Shown: positions 1-5,640 of the stretch, one piece after another | Layout: each line of letters begins with the position of its first letter | Position numbering within the stretch: position 1 is the first letter of the stretch | DNA from: Candidatus Kaiserbacteria bacterium | Lineage (GTDB): Bacteria; Patescibacteriota; Minisyncoccia; Phycocordibacterales; UBA12088 | Direction: 5' to 3' | Assembly: GCA_003561715.1 (NCBI GenBank) | Contig: PWVU01000080.1 | Span: 1 to 5,640 of the forward strand | DNA length: 5,640 nucleotides | Translations under genes and position numbers: made by a program | Notes under the pieces: model-generated | Seen by the model: only the letters and a program-made list of their open reading frames with translations | Told to the model about the DNA's origin: nothing | Databases searched by the model: none

Positions 1-25
1 GTCTTTAGAAGAAAGATCAGGTTAT

Positions 26-1768
26 CTAATTACCCCGGGGGAATTGAGTAGGGGCATCACCCCCCACCTGATTTGATCGAGGGAATGTAACGGTGCTTCC
101 CTGTGGTGCTACAGGGATCACACGACCGCCACCAACGCTGGAGCGTGGACCTTCCGTATCGCCGGTGCCGAGCAGATACCGCACATTATTTAACGAAGCA
201 TTTTGACGTATCCGATCTGCGAGGTCTGGATTATCAGCAACGATTTCTTGAAGTCGTTGCCGAAGTTTATTTGGGAAACGCTGTTTGCGAATTATAGAAG
301 CCATCGCATCAGCACCAAGGGTCGCCAACACACCCGCAATCACAAGAGATCCCGACCCTGTACCTGCGCCAAGCCCTCCCATGCCGGCACCAAGAACGGT
401 ACCGTAGTAGCGACCTGCCGCAGAAGCAAAGTATGGCATATCAATAGGGCGATCCTGTAGTGTCTGCATTGTTTGGCGCATATCAGTTAAATGCCCCCAC
501 TGTTTGTTGATCTCCGAAAAGTTTGGGTCGATTGAATCGAGGCGCTGACGAATGGCACTGCCAATAGCGTTATGAGTATCCTGTTGGAACAAGCCTTCTT
601 TTGAATCATATGCACGCGTTTGTTTGTTGACTTCTCGCAAGATCTTAGTGAGACCAACTGGGTCCACCTCTCCAGAAGGGTTAGCGCGTCGATAGTTCTC
701 AAACAATTGAGCGAGACGTGCCTCGGCAGAGGAAAGTTCCCCTGTAATGGTGGTTGGATGATTTCGCAATGCGGCAATCGCTTGTTGTTCGAGGTCGTCC
801 AGACGAGTTACCTCACGATGAGACCTAGCCAGTGTTTCATAAGCCCCCATGATCTCGTCTCGCTGTGTGTTGTTTCGCGCCAGTGACTCATCAAATTTGA
901 AGTTCCGATTAAACATTTTATACTCAGGCAAATAATTGCTGCGTACCAAATCCTCCATGAGCTGTTCTGGAGTTTTACCTTGCCTAGACGATATGCGCCC
1001 TATTTGCGTATTAAATACGCGGGTGTCTGGGATAGATTTTATGAGAGCGTCGGTTCCTTGTTTTATAATCGCGTCGTCAGTGCCAACCGCATTGACTCGC
1101 TGTAACGCTTTTTGTGCCGCGTTTCGCGTGAAACTTCCACCAGCGATCACACCGAGCGCACCAGAAAGTGCCCCTCCTGTGACTGCGCCACCGGCTGCGC
1201 CGATTACTCCACCAAGAGCGCCTTCGCGAGCAATCGAGCCGACGGTTGAATCGGGATTTTGCATTTCACGCCCAGCACCGTAAAGAGCGCCGCTCGCAGC
1301 TCCGCCCGGTACTGCGAGGCGTGCTCCTTGCCCCATTTTTGCAAGGATGCCGGGAGCGGCGAGAGCTCTTGCTGCTACTCCACCTCCTGCAACCAAAGAT
1401 GCTCCCTCAAGACCGGTGCCAACCGCATCTTTTGCAGCAGCAAGAGGATTGCTGAATGTTTGCCCACGACCGATCGCATACGTCTCACCCATGAATGGTA
1501 AGTTCACCGGCTTCGTAGGGTCGAAGTCTCTACCAGCAAGAGTCGCCGCTATACCCCCGACGTTCACAGAGGCTCTCGCTGGTACGTTAAGCAAGTCTTT
1601 TGCCACTTGTTTAAGAAAGGGCTTTTTTTCTGACGCTGTATTTGTCGGGAGCACACCGGGCGCTTGTGTCTGTTGGGCACGCAACATCCCCGGCTGGTAC
1701 GCTGAAGACGTCGCAGATTGCGACTGCCCTTGGGTTTGTGCCTGCAACTGTCCGGGAGTGTAGCTCAT
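26..1768 (-). CDS. Ala/Gly-rich virion protein with glycine-zipper segments, probable ejection protein
   Basis: This is a complete 580-residue protein. Residues 1-45 are Gln/Thr/Pro-rich with a repeated Y-x-P-G-x-L-x-A-Q motif. Residues 46-110 are basic to mixed. Residues 115-165 are Ala/Gly-rich, and 183-214 and 454-486 are long uncharged stretches of small residues with GxxxG spacing. Between them, 215-450 is helical and charged, with the pattern RRANPSGEVDPVGLTKILREV (two blocks, 360-380) followed by Arg/Tyr-containing helices up to about 440. Residues 492-535 form a short basic and acidic helical region, and 540-580 is a flexible tail with FPRSN and FPRGN. No catalytic motif, such as a lytic transglycosylase or peptidase, was recognised. 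The start lies 3 bases after the preceding stop (TAATTTATG) and has no Shine-Dalgarno site, so translation is probably coupled. An internal protein that inserts into or crosses the host envelope is the best inference. The product is otherwise hypothetical. Confidence 0.72.
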   Translation of the reverse strand: MSYTPGQLQAQTQGQSQSATSSAYQPGMLRAQQTQAPGVLPTNTASEKKPFLKQVAKDLLNVPARASVNVGGIAATLAGRDFDPTKPVNLPFMGETYAIGRGQTFSNPLAAAKDAVGTGLEGASLVAGGGVAARALAAPGILAKMGQGARLAVPGGAASGALYGAGREMQNPDSTVGSIAREGALGGVIGAAGGAVTGGALSGALGVIAGGSFTRNAAQKALQRVNAVGTDDAIIKQGTDALIKSIPDTRVFNTQIGRISSRQGKTPEQLMEDLVRSNYLPEYKMFNRNFKFDESLARNNTQRDEIMGAYETLARSHREVTRLDDLEQQAIAALRNHPTTITGELSSAEARLAQLFENYRRANPSGEVDPVGLTKILREVNKQTRAYDSKEGLFQQDTHNAIGSAIRQRLDSIDPNFSEINKQWGHLTDMRQTMQTLQDRPIDMPYFASAAGRYYGTVLGAGMGGLGAGTGSGSLVIAGVLATLGADAMASIIRKQRFPNKLRQRLQEIVADNPDLADRIRQNASLNNVRYLLGTGDTEGPRSSVGGGRVIPVAPQGSTVTFPRSNQVGGDAPTQFPRGN

Positions 1769-1771
1769 AAA

Positions 1772-3379
1772 TTATGGAATGATTGAGGGAGTGGAGCTTT
1801 GTGAAGTGGTCGCGCCTTGAACCGATGCCGTTCCAAATCGGACATTGTACCCCTGCTCGACGGCGGACTGGAACTGTTCACGGGACATTGGTCCTTCATC
1901 AACAATGTTGCCTGACATATCAGTTACTACCGCGTACTGTGGAACATTGTTCGTGATGCCGATAAGACCTCGCGTATGAGAGAGTTCACTCCTAAAATCA
2001 GAATCATTGGAAACTCGCGACATGGATGTCTGAGCATCCATAAGTAGCTCTTGTTCCAAGTTTGAAATCGGTCCTTGCCCCTTTAATTCCCCACGAGCGG
2101 CCAGCGCCAAAATATTCTCAAACTGGTCGATTTTCTTAATCGACGCGGCTGTCCCCGGGGATGCTGCTTCTCGAATACGAGCAAAGAATCCTTCCGCTTT
2201 TTTGCCACCCTGTATAGGTCCCACCACTTTGTTGAGATTCGGATCAGAAAGTATTTGCCCCGCCAGAGAGTAAGCGTTGAAAGCTGAGTTGCCCGGACCA
2301 AAGTTTGACTGCGAGCCCGCTTGATTCGAAGCGATAGGAGTACCATCGGCGCTATAGCGGGTTTGGCCTTCGCCAAGAGTAAACTGTCCCTGAGCCGCTC
2401 GCTCAGTATTCGCGCGTTGTCGTGAAGTCGCGGCGTTGTACCATCCAAGAGCTTCGTCATGAGCCAACCGCGCCTCAGCGAGACTAATATTATTTGCCTT
2501 ATACTGGGCATCAATCTCAGCCTTCCACTCGTCGAGAGCAAATTTTGCATTTTCCATATCAATCTTCCTCTGTTTCTCTGTCGCTTCAGCCTCGGCTTGA
2601 GCCGCAAGCGGTGCCCATGAACCAATGAGCTCTTGGGGAGTAACACCGATCTGTTTTGCAATATCCTGAAGTTGAGCCGGGTCGAGCGTATTAGGGTCAA
2701 TCCCCTGAGCCACAAGCGAAGCGGCGATACGGTTCACGTTCGTTTCACGACGCTCATCCTGAGTCTTCAAAAGATCCAAGTATGATTTGCTTCCACGCTC
2801 AACCGCCTCGCGTCGGCGCTGCGCTTCCTCAACAGCCATCTTGCTTGCTTCGCCGTGGATGGCGGCAATAGCAGCATTGCGCTCATTGTTGATCGCGGCA
2901 TTGATGTCACGATTTTGCTCGAGAATACTGTCTTGGATCGCTCCGCCACGAGGAGAGCCGGCAAGCCCACGACGCGCGAGGACTGCGGTCCCTTGCCCGA
3001 CACGACCTTGCCCTTGCACTGTCGCCTGACGAACGCGATCGTTATACACCTGATCGAGTGCGTTGATGCGATCTTGGAACATGCCGATCATCTCACCACG
3101 AATGTCGCTGACGTTCGTGTTTTGGTTCATCTGACCCTGAAGGTATGACGCATAGCCGGACTCAAACTCATTGCCGCCCTGAAGTGCCGGAGCTTGGTAG
3201 CCTCCGGATGGAGCACCTGATACGAGTGGCTGAATAGTCTCTCCAACCGGGCGATTCTTATCGGCAACGATCCGGTTGAGAGCATCGACATTGACCGCCC
3301 CTGCGCCCACGTCTTGACCGAGCGGAGTTGCCACCCCTGCGTTTGTTGCTATTTGTTGTAGTTCTTGAGAAGGAGGCAT
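1772..3379 (-). CDS. Ala/Gln-rich coiled-coil virion protein, probably internal (ejection-type)
   Basis: This is a complete 535-residue protein. Residues 1-85 are flexible and rich in Gly, Pro and Gln. Residues 90-330 are almost wholly helical in character, rich in Ala, Glu, Gln and Arg. They include a basic Gly-rich break, LARRGLAGSPRGGA (134-147), of the sort often seen in phage internal proteins. Residues 330-365 are a polar linker. Residues 366-475 form a separate helical domain containing GELKGQGPISNLEQELL (430-446), a motif I associate with phage structural or internal proteins. The tail, 476-535, ends in a Ser/Thr-rich stretch. There is no signal peptide, membrane segment or enzyme motif. 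The ATG follows the fibre stop codon by one base (TAATATG), has no Shine-Dalgarno site, and an in-frame stop lies six codons upstream, so this start is the first possible ATG. A DNA-ejection role is inferred from composition and neighbours; a scaffold or tape-like role is an alternative. Confidence 0.75.
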   Translation of the reverse strand: MPPSQELQQIATNAGVATPLGQDVGAGAVNVDALNRIVADKNRPVGETIQPLVSGAPSGGYQAPALQGGNEFESGYASYLQGQMNQNTNVSDIRGEMIGMFQDRINALDQVYNDRVRQATVQGQGRVGQGTAVLARRGLAGSPRGGAIQDSILEQNRDINAAINNERNAAIAAIHGEASKMAVEEAQRRREAVERGSKSYLDLLKTQDERRETNVNRIAASLVAQGIDPNTLDPAQLQDIAKQIGVTPQELIGSWAPLAAQAEAEATEKQRKIDMENAKFALDEWKAEIDAQYKANNISLAEARLAHDEALGWYNAATSRQRANTERAAQGQFTLGEGQTRYSADGTPIASNQAGSQSNFGPGNSAFNAYSLAGQILSDPNLNKVVGPIQGGKKAEGFFARIREAASPGTAASIKKIDQFENILALAARGELKGQGPISNLEQELLMDAQTSMSRVSNDSDFRSELSHTRGLIGITNNVPQYAVVTDMSGNIVDEGPMSREQFQSAVEQGYNVRFGTASVQGATTSQSSTPSIIP

Positions 3380-3380
3380 A

Positions 3381-4838
3381 TTAAACGTAGTATTCGGTTA
3401 CTATGACGATGCCGGGAGCGCCAGCCGCTCCGTTTCCACCTCCACCACCATATCCTCGCCCGGCTCCTCCAGTGCCCCAGCTTCCGGGGCTTCCTGTATT
3501 TGTCGAGTTCTTGCCACCATGCCCCAGCACGGAACCTCCGCCCATACCTCCATGATAATAGTTAGTACTCGATGAAGTCATGCCGTGAGAAAGACCATCA
3601 CCGCCATCGCCGCCGTTGATATTCACGTCACCACTAACACCAGTACCACCTCCAGCACCACTACTTCCACTTCCCGAGCTTCCGCCGTTTCCAGTGCAGT
3701 GGGCACCGAAACTACTTGCTTGAGTAGCGGTGCCGACTGTTACCGTTTCTGTAGCTCCAATGCTTGATGCGGCAATCTTTTTACGTGCGTAGCCTCCGCC
3801 TCCGCCTCCGCCTCCGCTTGCGCCACCATTACCCCCTCCTCCTTGCACCTCCACAACCACATACTTCAATCCTGCGGGTTTAGTATATGTCCCGGTTGAA
3901 GTAAATATTTGTTGGGTTGGGCTTTTGAATACCTCAGTAGGGATGCTTTCTTCGGTAAGAAATTGATTATCCTCATCGGGTGTACCAAAATCTCCACCAC
4001 CTGCAAGAGCATCTAGCTGCTCCTTTGTTAAAATACTTGGGTTTGGCAACATCAAAAGATCTCCATTGGCATCTCCGATACCAATAAGCACTTCGTTGGT
4101 GCCTGGAGTTGTGCTGAGTACACCCGCGGTGTCAGAAAGATAATATCGAGCACCCGGCGTGTAAGAGCCGACCGTCTCGGTACCGGAAACTTGAACGCCA
4201 CCAGCGATACCTGCATCAGCGGTACCTGAGCCCATCGCTATCCCGATTTTCACTCCGATACTTCGAGCGAGGACATCCGCCTTGGTGAGTCGCCACTTTC
4301 CGTCGTTAGTATCGAGATACACCATGTTCTGCGCGGCAACAGTGACCCCCGCGGTTCCTCCAATAATTTGCCTATTGAATGTGACCGCTCCTCCGGAGGC
4401 GGTATCGAGCACGAACTGCACCGTAGCCATTGCGTTTGGCTCTGACTGCGCGGGTGCTCCGTCGTAGCGAAGTGGAGTACCAGCGTCGAGAGGAGTAGTG
4501 CCATCAAGGACGTTGGCTATACGCGAGAGGAGTGCCCAATCCGTTATCTGTACGAGCGTACCGATCCGGTGTTTACGCGCGAACCCGGGTGTGGCAACCC
4601 CTTGCCGAGAGATAGAAACAATTTGAGAAAGCGTACGCGTTGCTACGGTGAGACGACCGATAAAATATTCTTTGCGTGTGCCGGTATCAACCGTGAAGCC
4701 GTAAAGCCGATCATTCACTAAAGAAACACCGTCCTTGTCGGTGACTGATGTTATTTGCGCTGACTCCGCACCGACTTCAATGGTGCCCGCAAGTTGCGTT
4801 GAAAAGTCGGCTACTGCTTTAAGGAGTGTTTGTGCCAT
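3381..4838 (-). CDS. Phage tail fibre / adhesin with glycine-rich C-terminal domain
   Basis: This is a complete 485-residue protein. Residues 1-110 resemble the attachment domains of phage fibres: a YGFTVDTGTRKEYFIGRL segment, then SRQGVATPGFARKHRIGTLV, the common arrangement of a Gly/Thr turn, a His and a GT.V strand. Residues 150-265 form a beta-rich middle domain with the frequent fibre pattern YTPGARYYLSDTAG followed by VLIGIGD. Residues 266-308 are a linker. Residues 310-485 are a glycine-rich terminal domain: the entry strand FTSTGTYTKPAGLKYVVVEV, an eight-Gly run at 342-349, Gly-Gly-X repeats, loops with His and Tyr, and the closing strand APGIVIVTEY. In characterised phage adhesins such as S16 gp38, glycine-rich domains of this general kind stack as polyglycine II helices and present variable loops to the host receptor. 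It has its own ribosome binding site and a putative promoter. The fibre role is well supported; the receptor is unknown. Confidence 0.85.
   Translation of the reverse strand: MAQTLLKAVADFSTQLAGTIEVGAESAQITSVTDKDGVSLVNDRLYGFTVDTGTRKEYFIGRLTVATRTLSQIVSISRQGVATPGFARKHRIGTLVQITDWALLSRIANVLDGTTPLDAGTPLRYDGAPAQSEPNAMATVQFVLDTASGGAVTFNRQIIGGTAGVTVAAQNMVYLDTNDGKWRLTKADVLARSIGVKIGIAMGSGTADAGIAGGVQVSGTETVGSYTPGARYYLSDTAGVLSTTPGTNEVLIGIGDANGDLLMLPNPSILTKEQLDALAGGGDFGTPDEDNQFLTEESIPTEVFKSPTQQIFTSTGTYTKPAGLKYVVVEVQGGGGNGGASGGGGGGGGYARKKIAASSIGATETVTVGTATQASSFGAHCTGNGGSSGSGSSGAGGGTGVSGDVNINGGDGGDGLSHGMTSSSTNYYHGGMGGGSVLGHGGKNSTNTGSPGSWGTGGAGRGYGGGGGNGAAGAPGIVIVTEYYV
3792..3815 (-). repeat. Four tandem GGAGGC hexamers encoding the polyglycine run
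   Basis: On the coding strand GGAGGC is repeated four times without mismatch and encodes Gly residues 342-349 of the adhesin. The unit is two codons, so gain or loss of copies would change the polyglycine length without shifting the frame. The sequence is also a string of Shine-Dalgarno-like GGAGG cores within the message. Confidence 0.8.
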
Positions 4839-4845
4839 AGAAACG

Positions 4846-4853
4846 CTCCTTTC
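4846..4853 (-). promoter_or_regulatory. Strong ribosome binding site of the fibre gene
   Basis: GAAAGGAG on the minus strand ends 7 bases before the ATG at 4838, which is good spacing. It fixes the start of the 485-residue protein. It is the only convincing Shine-Dalgarno sequence at any of the three gene starts visible in the window. Confidence 0.85.
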
Positions 4854-4861
4854 TTTTAGTT

Positions 4862-4887
4862 AGTATATCACCGATTAGGATTGTCAA
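4862..4887 (-). promoter_or_regulatory. Putative extended -10 promoter for the fibre gene
   Basis: Read on the minus strand, TGATATACT (4870-4862) gives an extended -10 element: TGn followed by TATACT, which matches five of six bases of TATAAT. A perfect TTGACA (4887-4882) lies upstream, but the spacer is only 14 bases, shorter than the usual 16-18, so the extended -10 would have to carry most of the activity. Predicted transcription would start near 4855 and give a leader of about 17 bases that contains the ribosome binding site. The TG of the motif is part of the TGA stop codon of the upstream gene. No transcription data exist here, so the promoter is an inference. Confidence 0.45.
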
Positions 4888-5640
4888 CACTCTCACCATC
4901 TGTTGATACGTGACGCCTCTGCCGATACCCAGTCGGGAGCTTGCGTCGGTAGGTGAGAATGTCGAAGAACTTGTGCCACTCGAACGCGACGTACCCAAAC
5001 TCAGTTGCCTCAAACCTCAGTTGGCAGGTACGGAACGCCGAGGTACGCACCCGCATTTCCATAAGGAACGGGAACACCGTGACGGGAATCCCCCCGCCGA
5101 TCGGAGTGTCCCCGAGCATTGAGTTGCCGATGAGTTGAGGAGAATTGACGTCGACATACGACTGATCCCCACGAATGGTGCCCACAAGCTCGAACGGCGC
5201 ATTATCATACGAAGCAGAAACTTGCACCACCTGTCCTTCACTAATGAGCCCCTTAAACTGGAAGAAGCGAACCTTCTTGAGAATGTCGTCGTCGATTGAC
5301 TCAGGCTTCGAAAGCCAGTAGTTGACGACCTGTGCATCAAGATCATCGAAGCCTGAGAAGAGCTCAAAGACCACCTCCGATGTGGAGGAGCCGCCGTACA
5401 GAAGTCCATTCTTTTTAGCAATATTGTTGACCCCGTAATAAAACATATCCACGGAGTACTTCTGCGCGCTGTTCACGAAGAAGAAACGGTTGTTGAAGTC
5501 CGAGTCCGGTGTGCGCGCGCCGACCAAAATACTCTCACCCCATGTGTCGACAAAGCAGTCGTCGAAATTAAACTCGCTCCACAAAAACTGAGGCGTGAGT
5601 GAGAACGGTTCTAAGTTGCCCGACATCGGATTCGGCGCGA
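4868..5640 (-). CDS. Phage tail / head-completion type structural protein, C-terminal part (5' end outside window)
   Basis: This frame is open to the window edge. Four codons upstream of the ATG at 5626 are in frame (Ala-Pro-Asn-Pro) and no ribosome binding site precedes that ATG, so it is probably an internal Met of a longer protein. Numbered from that Met, 252 residues are visible, ending in TGA. Residues 1-90 look like beta-propeller blades: alternating strands rich in Phe, Tyr and Trp, a DTWG turn, and a YGGSST..VFELFSGFDD stretch. Residues 115-225 form a second beta-sandwich-like region with GLISEGQVVQVSASYD, a SYVD turn, an IGGG loop, and the paired strands FLMEMRVRT and LRFEAT. The C-terminus is basic (YRRKLPTGYRQRRH). 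This pattern resembles the end of phage stabilisation or nozzle proteins, such as the role of P22 gp10 or T7 gp12, but I rely on pattern memory only. It lies 29 bases upstream of the fibre gene. A structural role is fairly sure; the exact role is not. Confidence 0.75.
   Translation of the reverse strand, partial: APNPMSGNLEPFSLTPQFLWSEFNFDDCFVDTWGESILVGARTPDSDFNNRFFFVNSAQKYSVDMFYYGVNNIAKKNGLLYGGSSTSEVVFELFSGFDDLDAQVVNYWLSKPESIDDDILKKVRFFQFKGLISEGQVVQVSASYDNAPFELVGTIRGDQSYVDVNSPQLIGNSMLGDTPIGGGIPVTVFPFLMEMRVRTSAFRTCQLRFEATEFGYVAFEWHKFFDILTYRRKLPTGYRQRRHVSTDGESVDNPNR
5300..5357. repeat. 12-bp perfect inverted repeat inside the tail-protein gene
   Basis: The arms CTCAGGCTTCGA (5300-5311) and TCGAAGCCTGAG (5346-5357) are exact reverse complements separated by 34 bases. 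In the mRNA the first arm covers the Ser-Gly-Phe-Asp codons and the second covers Ser-Lys-Pro-Glu. A small hairpin, GGCTT-CGA-AAGCC (5304-5316), shares bases with one arm, so the two foldings exclude each other. Whether it has any function is unknown. Confidence 0.6.

Noticed and set aside
1..40. Possible terminator after the last gene (CCCCGGGG palindrome at 33-40 and CTTT...AAAG near the edge).
   Set aside because: The palindrome has no loop and no following T-run, and the second pairing is only 4 bp. The 25 bases after the stop show no start codon or clear signal.
1614..1632. A AAA AAG slippery heptamer in frame in the last gene (GAA AAA AAG CCC, residues 47-50), a possible -1 frameshift site.
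   Set aside because: The -1 frame ends after about 19 codons, no Shine-Dalgarno-like stimulator lies upstream, and I see no strong downstream hairpin. A Glu-Lys-Lys run gives this by chance.
1347..1763. 138-codon plus-strand open frame antisense to the start of the last gene.
   Set aside because: It is a shadow of the Ala/Gly/Gln-rich coding sequence, has no ribosome binding site, and its low-complexity product mirrors the codons opposite.
1901..1950. 9-bp inverted repeat AACAATGTT / AACATTGTT in the coil gene.
   Set aside because: About one such pair is expected by chance in a window of this size.
2083..2715. 210-codon minus-strand frame overlapping the coil gene in another phase.
   Set aside because: It starts at a TTG without a ribosome binding site, is wholly inside the better-supported gene, and its Arg/Leu-rich product looks like out-of-frame translation.
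3585..3767. Thr/Ser-rich plus-strand frame opposite the glycine-rich domain.
   Set aside because: Thr/Ser repeats are the expected antisense reading of Gly-rich codons, and no start signals are seen.
3792..3815. CRISPR-like or regulatory repeat reading of the GCCTCC array.
   Set aside because: It is a contiguous coding microrepeat with no spacers, explained by polyglycine.
5017..5421. 134-codon minus-strand frame within the tail-protein gene.
   Set aside because: It is nested out of frame in a gene with clear structural-protein character, and its product is Ser/Arg-rich without recognisable domains.

Overview
This window reads as part of the late virion-structure module of a tailed bacteriophage or prophage. 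Four large open reading frames lie head to tail, all on the minus strand, and fill almost the whole window. Transcription runs from high to low coordinates. No RNA gene, transposase, integrase, lysis gene or CRISPR array is visible. The genes are closed by TGA, TAA, TAA and TAG, so nothing suggests stop-codon reassignment. Base composition is close to balanced by eye. The one clear ribosome binding site (GAAAGGAG) is of ordinary bacterial type. The host cannot be named from the sequence. The style of these proteins (long, low-complexity, Gly/Ala/Gln-rich virion proteins) resembles uncultivated environmental phages, but that is an impression only.

Layout in transcription order: (1) 5640-4868, the C-terminal part of a beta-rich tail or head-completion protein whose start lies outside the window. 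(2) 4838-3381, a 485-residue fibre or adhesin with a virion-anchoring type N-terminus and a glycine-rich C-terminal receptor-binding type domain. (3) 3379-1772, a 535-residue Ala/Gln-rich protein with a long helical or coiled-coil centre and a C-terminal helical domain. (4) 1768-26, a 580-residue Ala/Gly-rich protein with two long uncharged glycine-zipper stretches. Genes 3 and 4 are probably internal virion proteins that leave the capsid with the DNA.

The order (completion protein, fibre, two internal proteins) parallels the gp10, needle, ejection-protein order of P22-like podoviruses. This is an inference from layout and protein character, not from recognised homology.

Expression signals are uneven. 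The fibre gene has a strong Shine-Dalgarno site and, just upstream, an extended -10 promoter (TGATATACT) that overlaps the stop codon of the preceding gene. The next two genes start 1 and 3 bases after the previous stop codon and have no Shine-Dalgarno site, which points to translational coupling. I therefore infer one fibre-coil-ejection unit that could be read from its own internal promoter. I see no novel enzymatic or defence system. The interesting points are the regulation, the internal structure of the adhesin and ejection proteins, and a 12-bp inverted repeat inside the first gene.
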